Part shown: in pieces, positions 15,955 to 23,956 of the stretch
How the letters are laid out: each line of letters starts with the position of its first letter
Position numbering within the stretch: the stretch's first letter is position 1
Assembly: GCA_039795875.1 (NCBI GenBank)
Contig: JBDKKY010000005.1
Location: 1-38,962, forward strand
Direction: 5' to 3'
DNA: 38,962 bases
Source: CAIZLB01 sp039795875
GTDB taxonomy: Bacteria > Patescibacteriota > Minisyncoccia > Phycocordibacterales > CAIZLB01
The notes under the pieces: generated by a model
What the model was told of the DNA's origin: nothing
The model's database searches: none
What the model saw: the letters and a program-made list of their open reading frames with translations, nothing else
Translations under genes and position numbers: made by a program

Positions 15955-16362
15955 ATGAAACATACTTGGTTGATACTGGGTCTATCGTTAGCGGTATTTT
16001 TGATTTTAGGAACTGCGATTTATCAGGTGGGATGTTTTCCGAAAGTACAGTGTAAACCAGAATGGGAACGCGAGGGATTTGATTTTGCTCGTGAGTTCGC
16101 TCACCGTTTTCTCGAAGACAAACATAACTTTTCCAGTTTGTGCTCGCGAGGTGATGTGCGAAGCGCTATTGATTCACAGCGTAATGACTTTTCCGTAGAT
16201 TGCAGTTCAGGCACATCAACTGCACGGCTTGTGCTTTTTGGAGATCGAAGAGAAACAAATCTTAGGGCCATATGTGTTGATAGCCGGACACTTAAACCGA
16301 TTTACATTTTCCAAGAATTCGTCGCGCCGGACACTAATGACTGTCTGCCTGCTAGATTTTAA
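15955..16362 (+). CDS. Membrane-anchored or secreted orphan protein (135 aa)
   Basis: One N-terminal hydrophobic segment (residues about 4-26) suggests a membrane anchor or uncleaved signal. The outer part has six Cys (CFPKVQC, SLCSRGD, VDCSS, AICVD, NDCLP), compatible with disulfides outside the membrane. A pilin-like or secreted protein is possible but I see no prepilin cleavage motif. No family recognised. The leaderless start makes the gene call firm. Confidence 0.75.
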   Translation: MKHTWLILGLSLAVFLILGTAIYQVGCFPKVQCKPEWEREGFDFAREFAHRFLEDKHNFSSLCSRGDVRSAIDSQRNDFSVDCSSGTSTARLVLFGDRRETNLRAICVDSRTLKPIYIFQEFVAPDTNDCLPARF

Positions 16363-16482
16363 TTCGACCAGCGAAACTCTGCTACATGGGTGGGGTGATT
16401 TTATGATTTGTTAGTACACGCAGATTCTTATGTGGTACTTGAATCCACTCCAAATCTTCCTCCAACCTCTCTGACGGTGTGC

Positions 16483-16511
16483 TTGACTATACTGCATATG
16501 GGTTGTATTAC
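16483..16511 (+). promoter_or_regulatory. Promoter of the 16574 gene
   Basis: TTGACT (16483-16488), 17-base spacer, TATTAC (16506-16511). An alternative -10, TATACT, lies within the spacer. The leader that follows carries CTTACGTAAG and AAGG-gcaaaa-CCTT and is G-poor before the ATG. Confidence 0.45.
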
Positions 16512-16573
16512 ACAGATCTCACTTTAAACTGCCTCTTACGTAAGGGCAAAACCTTAACCTGACCTTTGCAAAT

Positions 16574-17158
16574 ATGTCTAAATCCAAATCTCAATCTCTA
16601 ACAACGATCCTTACCGCCCTGCAGGAAGGTGGAAGTGGGACATCATGGGCCATGATGGACTACAAACCCCTTCTGCCCCTGGCCAAACAATTTCCTGATC
16701 ACACCGGCCGATTCACTTTGCACCACATTGGAGTGATCTGCCCTAACCAGCGGGCAGCCCACGATGTGGTGACGGCCGGTAAGATAGTGTTGCCACCACC
16801 ACCCGGGTTCAAAATGATTAGGATCGGCGGTGGCCCCAATTTTTGGACCGTCGGACACATCCCCGAACCCCGATTGAACCTCCTGCTGCCTTGCGCGACA
16901 TCTCCTTCATATCTTGCCCTTGGATGGTCTGCGAGCGTGAGAGTCTTCCATTGGTACCTGGATGTGGTGGTGGATGATGGTTATGAATTCAGGTCCGGCA
17001 CCAATCAATACAAGACCTTACCAACCCGCTACCCCGAAAACCAACCACTTCCTTGCATGAGGATGACTGATGGGACAACTTCTGTCTTCTTCCGTCGTTC
17101 CTGGGCTGCCACACCCCCTGAAACGTGGGGCAGATGGTTGGCAGAAAAGGTGAGATGA
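16574..17158 (+). CDS. Orphan protein, leadered class (194 aa)
   Basis: Not recognised. A Ser/Lys-rich start (MSKSKSQS) is followed by a soluble, Trp- and Pro-rich body with segments such as IVLPPPPGFKMIRIGGGPN and VFHWYLDVVVDDGYEF; three Cys are scattered. No signal peptide or membrane helix. Codons are much G+C-richer than in ileS or the FkbM gene. The start at 16574 follows a leader of about 55 bases ending AACCTGACCTTTGCAAAT. The TGA stop lies in the loop of a perfect eight-base stem (17149-17170). Confidence 0.72.
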   Translation: MSKSKSQSLTTILTALQEGGSGTSWAMMDYKPLLPLAKQFPDHTGRFTLHHIGVICPNQRAAHDVVTAGKIVLPPPPGFKMIRIGGGPNFWTVGHIPEPRLNLLLPCATSPSYLALGWSASVRVFHWYLDVVVDDGYEFRSGTNQYKTLPTRYPENQPLPCMRMTDGTTSVFFRRSWAATPPETWGRWLAEKVR

Positions 17159-17170
17159 CACCTTTTCGTC
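17149..17170 (+). other. Hairpin carrying the stop codon of the 16574 gene
   Basis: AAAAGGTG-agatga-CACCTTTT, with the TGA stop in the loop. It precedes the terminator proper and could affect termination or mRNA 3' stability. Confidence 0.5.
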
Positions 17171-17174
17171 CGAA

Positions 17175-17220
17175 AAACAACCCCTGGCACCATGTGTGTC
17201 CAGGTGGTTTTTATATTTTT
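17175..17220 (+). terminator. Terminator of the 16574 gene
   Basis: AACCCCTGG ... CCAGGTGGTT stem (one bulge) followed by TTTATATTTTT. The last bases overlap the -35 of the next promoter. Confidence 0.8.
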
Positions 17221-17247
17221 GACATAAATACATACGAATGGTATTGT
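17219..17247 (+). promoter_or_regulatory. Promoter of the MFS transporter
   Basis: TTGACA (17219-17224), 17-base spacer, TATTGT (17242-17247). The roughly 50-base leader has hairpin GGAATT-ctgat-AATTCC and then CCTCAACCTCTTACCCC before the ATG. Confidence 0.75.
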
Positions 17248-17302
17248 CTGAAAGGGAATTCTGATAATTCCTCAACCTCTTACCCCAGAACTTTTCTCTC
17301 TT

Positions 17303-18553
17303 ATGAATTCACATCCTCCTTTGGCCGCTACTGCGGCCGCACCCAAGGGCGGCACCTTGAGTGATCCTAATGTGCGACGCTACCTCCTCGGTCAACTCGG
17401 CTCCTCTATTGGAAGCACGTTGCAAGGGGCGGTGCTCGCACTGCTTGTTCTCTCATTAACCCGTAAAGAACAAGCTGCCACGGTCATCGGTCTGGTGAAT
17501 GCTTTTGGATTATTGCCGGGTGTAATCCTGGGTCCATTTGCGGGCATCTTGCTCGATCGTTGGAATAAGCGCAACATCCTTATCACGACTGCTGTGCTTG
17601 GCGGTATACAAGCAACAGCATTGACTCTACTCACATATACCGGTCACATCAATATCTGGTGGATATACACTCTGTCACTTCTGCTCGGTCTCATCACTGC
17701 GATCGACGGCAATGGCCGTAATGCAATCTTGAAAGATATTGTGGCAAATCCAGATCATGTGAAGCAAGCCTCGAAGCTGGTGATCTCGTTGTACACCGTG
17801 GCGCAAGTCATTGGTCCCGGTGTCGCAGGATATCTTGTCTTAACGATCGGATACTCCGGCTCGTTCTTGTTAAATGTTCTCTCATACGTCGGCCTCGTTG
17901 TCGCGTTGCTGAACATTCACATGATCATCCACTATGTTCCGCCGACCGATAGACTTCGGATCTGGCGGCCGGTGGTGGAAGGGGCGAAACACGTGTTTTC
18001 CCATCCAGAGATTCGCCTGTGTACGATCCTGATGATGACGCTCTGTCTGTTTGTCTTCCCGTGCCAACTACTTATGTCGGTGATTGCAAAATACATGTTG
18101 CACGGCGATGCAATCTTGTACAGTCACCTGTCTGCCAGCTACGGCTGCGGTTCGCTCACAGGAGGATTGCTGACCATCGTCTTCAACACCAGGCTCTCTC
18201 ACAAGAACGCCATCGTTGGTGGCATGACGGTCGCAGGCACATTCATGATTCTATTGTCTCTGACCACGAACACATACTGGGCCTCCATCTGTCTGTTCTT
18301 TGTCGGAGCTGGGTTTGTGTCCATGTTCTCAGCACTCAGAGGTTCTCTCACTCACGTCACAGAACGAAGGGTGATGGGAATCGTCGGAGGGTGGTCAGGA
18401 ACCATGTCCTATGGCGGGTTAGTGTTGGCCTCTCTCACAATGGGTCCGCTAGCCGACAAAGTGGGCTGTCCAACAGTACTCGCGTGCTGTGGAGTAGTTA
18501 CGCTCGGGGTTGCGGCAGTGGCGCCATTTCTCAAAGGAATCAATAAACTGTGA
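17303..18553 (+). CDS. Major facilitator superfamily transporter (416 aa)
   Basis: About twelve hydrophobic segments. The MFS loop 2-3 motif is visible as GPFAGILLDRWNKRNILI near residues 77-94, and a second DR/K loop follows the sixth helix. Similar proteins are drug or siderophore exporters of the EntS/MFS_3 type, but the substrate is not predictable. An N-terminal Ala/Pro-rich cytosolic tail of about 20 residues precedes helix 1. Codon use is G+C-rich and the gene has the hairpin-plus-CAACC leader of the orphan class, so it is the one recognisable family in that class. It may have been acquired (inference). Confidence 0.92.
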   Translation: MNSHPPLAATAAAPKGGTLSDPNVRRYLLGQLGSSIGSTLQGAVLALLVLSLTRKEQAATVIGLVNAFGLLPGVILGPFAGILLDRWNKRNILITTAVLGGIQATALTLLTYTGHINIWWIYTLSLLLGLITAIDGNGRNAILKDIVANPDHVKQASKLVISLYTVAQVIGPGVAGYLVLTIGYSGSFLLNVLSYVGLVVALLNIHMIIHYVPPTDRLRIWRPVVEGAKHVFSHPEIRLCTILMMTLCLFVFPCQLLMSVIAKYMLHGDAILYSHLSASYGCGSLTGGLLTIVFNTRLSHKNAIVGGMTVAGTFMILLSLTTNTYWASICLFFVGAGFVSMFSALRGSLTHVTERRVMGIVGGWSGTMSYGGLVLASLTMGPLADKVGCPTVLACCGVVTLGVAAVAPFLKGINKL

Positions 18554-18570
18554 TACAGCTGCCACGTCAA

Positions 18571-18611
18571 AGTCGCCTCGGGGAAACCTGAGGCGACTCT
18601 TTATTTTTTAT
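18571..18611 (+). terminator. Terminator of the MFS gene
   Basis: Perfect AGTCGCCTC/GAGGCGACT stem followed by CTTTATTTTTTAT. Confidence 0.9.
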
Positions 18612-18612
18612 A

Positions 18613-18939
18613 TTATGCCCAAGTTCTCTGTTTGTTTATTTCTTCTTTGTCTCGAAATGCTTTTTCCAAATCTATATTCAAATGATTACAAATATCTAGA
18701 AGGTAAATAAAAACATCAGCAGCTTCTTGCTCAAGTTTGAATATTTCTGAATTATTATCAGTCTTTAAACCGCTAGCAGATTTTCTGATAGCTTTTGCCA
18801 ACTCTCCACATTCTTCTGTAAAAAGCATAAATATTTCTGGAAGGCTTTCTTTGTCAAAACCACGTTCTACGACCATTTCTCTAATGTATTGCTGATAATC
18901 CTGCATGGTGGGATTGGGTTTTAGGTTGAGGTTGCTCAT
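18613..18939 (-). CDS. MazG-like nucleotide pyrophosphohydrolase (108 aa)
   Basis: MazG-type enzymes hydrolyse (d)NTPs to monophosphates and clear aberrant nucleotides. The metal-binding ExxE motif is in EECGELAKAIRK (about residues 43-54) and the second acidic motif is EAADVFIYLLDI (about 72-83). Length is that of single-domain all-alpha NTP pyrophosphatases. The start at 18939 is set by TGA-TAAAAT-ACACGT-ATG. It is divergent from the methyltransferase gene and converges on the MFS terminator. Confidence 0.9.
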   Translation of the reverse strand: MSNLNLKPNPTMQDYQQYIREMVVERGFDKESLPEIFMLFTEECGELAKAIRKSASGLKTDNNSEIFKLEQEAADVFIYLLDICNHLNIDLEKAFRDKEEINKQRTWA

Positions 18940-18945
18940 ACGTGT

Positions 18946-18951
18946 ATTTTA
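18946..18951 (-). promoter_or_regulatory. Extended -10, leaderless start of the MazG-like gene
   Basis: TGA-TAAAAT exactly six bases (ACACGT) before the ATG at 18939. Confidence 0.75.
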
Positions 18952-18992
18952 TCATGATTTGAGGAGGGAAGGAGGCCTACCCCTGACTCTGA

Positions 18993-18998
18993 TATAAT
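18993..18998 (+). promoter_or_regulatory. Extended -10, leaderless start of the methyltransferase gene
   Basis: TGA-TATAAT exactly six bases (GGAAAT) before the ATG at 19005. Confidence 0.8.
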
Positions 18999-19004
18999 GG
19001 AAAT

Positions 19005-19643
19005 ATGAGCAAATTAAGCCTAAAATTACAGGCAAAATCCTTAAAAGAGATGGCAGCCCGAAAGCCTTATACTAAGAAGTTGGCTGGGTTTGAATATTCA
19101 GTACTACCGAAAGTCTATAAAGGAAGCACTGATACAGAACTCTTTTGTAAAATATTGAAAATAAAAAAAGGCCAGGATGTTTGGGATATTGGAACTGGTA
19201 CGGGACTCATCGCCTTAAGTGCAAAACAGAAGGGGGCAAGATATGTATTGGCAACGGATCTTAACCCGGATGCGATTAAAAATGCAAAAGAGAACAGTAA
19301 GCTGCTAGGACTAAGGATTGATGTTCGGCAGGCGGATGTATTTGGGTCAATTAACAAGAAAGTAGATATCATTACTTTTAATCCTCCATTTACCAATCAG
19401 GTGGCGAAACAAAGACACGAGATAAGTTTTTGGGACAAAGACCATAAAACACTAAGAAGGTTTTTTAGTGGCATGCCAAAACATTTGAAGCCAAATGGAA
19501 AAGCCTTTGTGGCTTGGTCATCTTTTGGTGACGTAAAAAAATTAAGGAAGATTGGGAAAGAGTGTGGGTTTATATTAAAAGAAGTGGGTAAGCAGAAGGG
19601 GAAGAGAGGGTTTGTGTATTATGTGTTTGAGGTAATCTACTAA
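19005..19643 (+). CDS. Class I SAM-dependent methyltransferase, HemK/RsmC-like (212 aa)
   Basis: SAM-binding motif I is VWDIGTGTGLIALSAK (about residues 59-74), motif II ATDLNPDAI, and the catalytic N-P-P-F motif is FNPPFTNQ (about 126-133). NPPF/NPPY is typical of enzymes that methylate amino nitrogens, such as HemK/PrmC (glutamine of release factors), RsmC/RlmG (guanine of rRNA) or adenine methylases. A basic N-terminus (LKLQAKSLKEMAARKPYTKK) would suit RNA or DNA binding. The exact substrate cannot be told from the motif. Confidence 0.88.
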   Translation: MSKLSLKLQAKSLKEMAARKPYTKKLAGFEYSVLPKVYKGSTDTELFCKILKIKKGQDVWDIGTGTGLIALSAKQKGARYVLATDLNPDAIKNAKENSKLLGLRIDVRQADVFGSINKKVDIITFNPPFTNQVAKQRHEISFWDKDHKTLRRFFSGMPKHLKPNGKAFVAWSSFGDVKKLRKIGKECGFILKEVGKQKGKRGFVYYVFEVIY

Positions 19644-19767
19644 GGAATCGTCGAATGCGTTGGCGGTGGTCACAGATAATCTCTTCGCCGCCGCTCAGAG
19701 ATTTCCGCGACCCCGACTCGCCCGTTTTTCCACAAGGAAAAACATGGCTCCGCCTAGCACAAGTACG
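19644..19767. other. Non-coding palindromic segment downstream of tRNA-Arg(GCG)
   Basis: No open frame. Perfect small stems: AATCTCT/AGAGATT, GTTTTTCC-ttg-tGGAAAAAC and G+C-rich GGCGG/CCGCC. Read on the tRNA strand it begins GTGCTAGGCGGAGCC, loosely like the antisense tRNA 3' end, and ends with ATTCGACGATTCCTTAG, loosely like the sense T arm TTCGATTCCTAA. This matches clearer elements after two other tRNAs. Confidence 0.35.
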
Positions 19768-19795
19768 AAAAAACTCGGAGCAGTCCGAGTTTTTT
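19768..19795. terminator. Bidirectional terminator after tRNA-Arg(GCG)
   Basis: AAAAAACTCGG-agcagt-CCGAGTTTTTT, eleven paired bases, T runs on both strands. Confidence 0.9.
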
Positions 19796-19803
19796 ACGTC
19801 TAG

Positions 19804-19875
19804 TGCTCCCGTTAGGAATCGAACCTAAATTTTGAGTTCCGCAAACTCATGTCCTATCCATTGAACGACGGGAGC
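19804..19875 (-). tRNA. tRNA-Arg(GCG)
   Basis: Minus strand, 72 bases: acceptor GCTCCCG/CGGGAGC, D stem GTTC/GGAC with loop AATGGATA, anticodon stem TGAGT/ACTCA with loop TTGCGGA, T stem TTAGG/CCTAA, discriminator A, no encoded CCA. The anticodon is GCG, reading CGC and CGU. Most bacteria instead use ACG edited to ICG, so this is unusual. Confidence 0.9.
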
Positions 19876-19899
19876 CGGATGGATAGACTAAAATATAGC

Positions 19900-20382
19900 C
19901 TAAAAACCAAAATATTCAAGCATTCTTTGAAAGAAAGACTCGGCCATTTTTTCTTCTGGCAATAGTTTTGTCAGTTCTTCTCGGAGATCGTGTAGATCCC
20001 TTTGGTCAGTACTTAAGGGTAGGGGCAAAACCAAGAGGGGGGACATAACATGATCAGTACGGAACAGTATTCGTGAGTGATTGTGGAACTCTCGATTGTC
20101 CTCGATATAAAATGATTTCAAGTCCGAAAAATTCCATTTTTCCTGATCAATACGAACACCGCTTTGATGGATCTCAAACCGCAGCATCTTTGGGGGTTGC
20201 AGGGCGTGTATCAGAAGTACCAAAGTTGCGACCAAGATAAGAAAGCCAAAAGTAATACTGGTCAACATAAAAGCCACCAAAGCAATGGTTACAGAGATTA
20301 TACCGACAGACCACTTCCAGTCTTTTGATTTCTCAAAGTGGACATAGTGGTATTCCTCCCATATGATCGGTAGTTTGGTCAT
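19900..20382 (-). CDS. Two-helix membrane protein with cytosolic domain (160 aa)
   Basis: Two hydrophobic segments close together (about residues 25-41 and 43-61) form a hairpin; the rest, about 95 residues (RFEIHQSGVRIDQEKWNFSD onward), is a beta-rich cytosolic domain like bacterial PH-type domains found in CPR membrane proteins. I cannot name the family with certainty. The start is fixed by TATAAT-CATACC-ATG. It is divergent from the DUF2339 gene, with 42 bases between starts. Confidence 0.75.
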   Translation of the reverse strand: MTKLPIIWEEYHYVHFEKSKDWKWSVGIISVTIALVAFMLTSITFGFLILVATLVLLIHALQPPKMLRFEIHQSGVRIDQEKWNFSDLKSFYIEDNREFHNHSRILFRTDHVMSPLLVLPLPLSTDQRDLHDLREELTKLLPEEKMAESFFQRMLEYFGF

Positions 20383-20388
20383 GGTATG

Positions 20389-20394
20389 ATTATA
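20389..20394 (-). promoter_or_regulatory. -10, leaderless start of the 19900 gene
   Basis: TATAAT exactly six bases (CATACC) before the ATG at 20382, in a 42-base divergent intergenic region. Confidence 0.7.
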
Positions 20395-20424
20395 CTATAT
20401 TTAAATAATTTATAAATATTATAT

Positions 20425-22446
20425 ATGTTTTTTCTTGCTCTAATCGTCTTTATTATCCTCTATTTTATTTTTAGTCACGGACTGCGAACGCATGTCGACA
20501 CTCTGGAAAACAGAGTCAAATTCTTAGAGACACAGCTGAAGAGTTCAGGTGGTACTATAAACACTTCTACGTCAACACAGCCTGTAGCCATGCCAGTTCA
20601 GACTCAAACTACGGCCACAACTGTGGGCCAATTTACACCTCTTAAGCCCCAAGATCGTCTGCCGGTACAAGAGAGCGCTGCTCATTCTATGGAAACATTT
20701 GCAACTCGCATTGCCAAACTCGGTATTGTTGTGTTGGCGATTGGAGTTCTGTACTTCTTGTCATATATCAATTCAAAAGGATTGGTCGGACCAACAGCCA
20801 AGTTCGCTATTGGTTTGATTGCCGGCGCGGCTTGTATCGCCATCGCAGAGTGGGTGAAGAGAAAGAGTTTGCAATATGCACAGATATTGCGAGGGGGAGG
20901 ATTTATTATCTGGTATATCACGCTCTATGTAGGAACATTCACATATCATATCGTTTCATTGCCAGTCACTCTTGGTCTAATTATTGGAGTGCTTCTTGTT
21001 TCAGTCATTATCAGTTTTGCGGAGAAGAAGGATACATCATTCTTTATTGGAGTACTTGGAGCATACATAGTGCCTTGGATCGCTGGTGTTGCTAATCACG
21101 ATGGTAATACAAACCTACAACTCTTGGTGTATACATGTATCATCAGTTGTGGAATCATCGCTGTTTCACTTGTACAGAATTGGAAAAAATCTATGTATGC
21201 CGGATTTATCTTTACTTGGATGATGTTTGCTTCTATATATAGCCTCTCTCTCGATTCATGGTCATCAGTACAATTGGGTTGGAAACCATTGTGGTTATTT
21301 GCCACATTGTTTGGACTACAATATTTGATTGTTTTCATCATTGGGGATGTTCGACGGGGACGGTTGTATGCGGCACAAACTGCTGATGCCACTACTAGTG
21401 TTGTACCAAAAGTTAAAGAAGGGGAAGTGTTTCTGACAGCAACAAACACATTCTTGTACGCCTGGTTTGCATATTTCCTTGTTCAGCCTCATTTTGGAAA
21501 TTACATTGGATTCTTAACACTGATACTTGGAGTCTTTCACCTGTGCGTCTATTTATTCATCAGAAACATGCAGGGTAATACCTCACCAAGTGTGTCATCA
21601 CTTACTCATTTTGTGATATTCATCGTTCTGGCAACAGCAGCTATCCCAATGCAATTTGATGGACCAATAGTCACAATGGTTTGGTTTATCGAGGGTATCG
21701 TACTTGCATACATGGCCACTACCAAGGAATTCAAGAATAGAGGAGTTATGTACGTTCTAGCGCTTACTGGCATAATCATGGGTATCATACACATGATTGC
21801 TTGGGGAAGTTATAAGGGAGTATCACAGACCGGTATTGCGGTATTCAACCAACAGTATCTCGTCTGGTTCTTTGTCGCCGTTTTAGTGCACGTTGTTGCG
21901 TATTTATGGAAAAATATTGATATTCAAAAAGTTAAATCATTTGCCTTGTTTCTGTTTCTCCTCGGACAGGTATTCTTCGTCATTCTCTCAAGTGTTGAGA
22001 TCTGGAGTTATTACCAATTCAAATCATCAGAAGTATATGCTGAACAAAGAGATCTCGATAAAGACTTTGAGGCAACATATGGATATTCTCGATACGATTC
22101 ACAGGTAACGCCAGCGCAAGAGGCACAACTAAATGAATCATATCAGGTATACCAGACCAAAGTTCAAGACATCAATAATACAGCTGCCTTCGTCAATGCC
22201 ATATTCTTCGTTATTATGACCGCAATTTATCTACTTATCGGATTACTTGGTCAAAACAAGCTATTCAGACGCTTGGGAGTCGTGATGTTGATTGTGACAT
22301 TGTTACAAATCATCTCATTGGTATGGCGATTTGGTCCAGTCTATCGGTTTGTTACATTCTCTGGATTTGGTATAGTGCTTCTGGTGCTGTCATATCTGTA
22401 TATACACCACAGCAAGAAAATTACTCCTATTAATGAAACAAAATAG
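20425..22446 (+). CDS. DUF2339 polytopic membrane protein (673 aa)
   Basis: DUF2339 proteins are large polytopic membrane proteins of unknown function. An N-terminal membrane anchor is followed by a coiled coil (HVDTLENRVKFLETQLK) and a Ser/Thr/Gln-rich linker to about residue 85, then roughly fifteen hydrophobic segments. Near residues 530-590 is a polar, charged loop (EQRDLDKDFEATYGYSRYD) likely outside the membrane. It pairs with a DUF3999 gene directly downstream, a known association, and a flavoprotein gene follows. The divergent promoter region is very A+T-rich and the exact -10 is ambiguous. Confidence 0.85.
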   Translation: MFFLALIVFIILYFIFSHGLRTHVDTLENRVKFLETQLKSSGGTINTSTSTQPVAMPVQTQTTATTVGQFTPLKPQDRLPVQESAAHSMETFATRIAKLGIVVLAIGVLYFLSYINSKGLVGPTAKFAIGLIAGAACIAIAEWVKRKSLQYAQILRGGGFIIWYITLYVGTFTYHIVSLPVTLGLIIGVLLVSVIISFAEKKDTSFFIGVLGAYIVPWIAGVANHDGNTNLQLLVYTCIISCGIIAVSLVQNWKKSMYAGFIFTWMMFASIYSLSLDSWSSVQLGWKPLWLFATLFGLQYLIVFIIGDVRRGRLYAAQTADATTSVVPKVKEGEVFLTATNTFLYAWFAYFLVQPHFGNYIGFLTLILGVFHLCVYLFIRNMQGNTSPSVSSLTHFVIFIVLATAAIPMQFDGPIVTMVWFIEGIVLAYMATTKEFKNRGVMYVLALTGIIMGIIHMIAWGSYKGVSQTGIAVFNQQYLVWFFVAVLVHVVAYLWKNIDIQKVKSFALFLFLLGQVFFVILSSVEIWSYYQFKSSEVYAEQRDLDKDFEATYGYSRYDSQVTPAQEAQLNESYQVYQTKVQDINNTAAFVNAIFFVIMTAIYLLIGLLGQNKLFRRLGVVMLIVTLLQIISLVWRFGPVYRFVTFSGFGIVLLVLSYLYIHHSKKITPINETK

Positions 22447-22456
22447 ATCATCACAT

Positions 22457-23956
22457 ATGTTTAAAAAAATCGCTTTCACTAGTTTGGCTTTGCTATTGCT
22501 ATCAACGCAGACAGCCTCAGCAGAAGTCATAGAGGTTAAGAACTGGACTACAATAGCCGATATCTCGCTTGCAAATGGGGCAGCGATCGGTTCAACAGAG
22601 TGGTTTCTGGCTGAACTACCAGCCGACATGGTTAAGAGCAGTGCCAAAGCCGCTTTGTCAGACATTCGCCTTATCGATAGTTCAAACACAGAGATTCCCT
22701 ACATGATTGTTCGACAAGGAGACATCACTCCGTTACTGGAAGACAATAATCCAACATCTGGACGCCCTTTAAGAATATTAGAAAATTCGCTACAGAAAGG
22801 TCCGCGCGGGCAAGACAGAGTCATGGTGCTTGAGATACCACTTGAAGGAAAAGTCTACAATGGTATTAATCTACAAGTGTCTCCACAGTCTACAAACTTT
22901 AGAAAAGTGGTGAATATCGCTGTGTCAGATGTACAACTAGGCGCAACCAGTCCATCATGGAGAGAGATCGAGGCAAAGCCGGTGATATATAACTACTCAG
23001 ACCGGCAAGGACTATTCATTCAAAAGACAGATGTAAAATTTGGTCCTGCTTCGTCACGATATATACGTCTACGGTTCGAACAAGACCCAAACCTTGCCAC
23101 AGTTGGTGTCCAATTTACAAACAATGTTGTGGTAGACAGCGTCCGAATCGCATATGAGTCAGATACAGCAGAGAAGGGTGCAAGCATCAAAAACTATCTG
23201 GCTGGTACCTGGAACGCAGACACTAAAGTCACCGAAGAAGCGAAAGTAGAAAATATAGTACAAAATACTGACAAAAAAGTAACAGAGATTACATACAAAG
23301 TGGACAGTAAGACAGGATTCGTTGGTGCTAACAAAATTACATTAAAAGTTGACAACAATGATACAAATTTTAAAAGACAAGTTTCAGTCTTGGTGGGAGT
23401 ACAAGATGATAAAGGTATAACTTGGTCAGCGGTTGCAGCAGGGCAGATCTATCGGATCAACTCTCCTGTGTTTCAGGGAGAAATGTTGAGTGTCGCCTTT
23501 GCACCAATCACAGCAGACTATATTAAAGTGATTGTACAAAACAACAATGATACAGCTTTGAAAGTTGATAATCATGCAGTGGTAGAGATTCAAAAGGTTG
23601 CCGTTTTATTTAAAAAAGAAGATAAAAGTTTGGTTGGTGTTAAGCTTTTGTCTGGTAATAACGACAGTATCACACCAACGTATGAAATTCAAAAAACACT
23701 CAGTTATTTTGAGAGTGTGGTCCCAGATAAGGTTATTGTAGAAAATGTTAAAAATAATCCATTGTATTCAAAAACAGAACAGTTGGTGGCTTTTGGCGAA
23801 AAATATAAATGGCTACTGAATACTGTGCTGATTATCTTTGTGATGGGGATTATCCTCCTCGCTGTTCGTTGGACACGCATTCATCCTGCTAAAGAAGTGC
23901 TATCAAACCCTCAACAAGACTCTGACCTCACCGATGATACCACTAATGAAAACTAA
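22457..23956 (+). CDS. DUF3999 exported, membrane-anchored protein (499 aa)
   Basis: A signal peptide MFKKIAFTSLALLLLSTQTASA is followed by a large beta-rich extracytoplasmic region with repeated sandwich-like segments (galactose-binding-like fold is plausible), then a C-terminal membrane helix WLLNTVLIIFVMGIILLAV and a short basic tail. This layout and its position after DUF2339 match DUF3999. An in-frame ATG at 22433 overlaps the end of the DUF2339 gene and would add eight residues. The two proteins probably form one envelope complex (inference). The 3' end overlaps the start of the next gene. Confidence 0.82.
   Translation: MFKKIAFTSLALLLLSTQTASAEVIEVKNWTTIADISLANGAAIGSTEWFLAELPADMVKSSAKAALSDIRLIDSSNTEIPYMIVRQGDITPLLEDNNPTSGRPLRILENSLQKGPRGQDRVMVLEIPLEGKVYNGINLQVSPQSTNFRKVVNIAVSDVQLGATSPSWREIEAKPVIYNYSDRQGLFIQKTDVKFGPASSRYIRLRFEQDPNLATVGVQFTNNVVVDSVRIAYESDTAEKGASIKNYLAGTWNADTKVTEEAKVENIVQNTDKKVTEITYKVDSKTGFVGANKITLKVDNNDTNFKRQVSVLVGVQDDKGITWSAVAAGQIYRINSPVFQGEMLSVAFAPITADYIKVIVQNNNDTALKVDNHAVVEIQKVAVLFKKEDKSLVGVKLLSGNNDSITPTYEIQKTLSYFESVVPDKVIVENVKNNPLYSKTEQLVAFGEKYKWLLNTVLIIFVMGIILLAVRWTRIHPAKEVLSNPQQDSDLTDDTTNEN

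Noticed and set aside
18019..18546. 175-aa open frame inside the MFS gene
   Set aside because: Frame-shifted shadow of the transporter; the transporter frame carries the MFS motifs.
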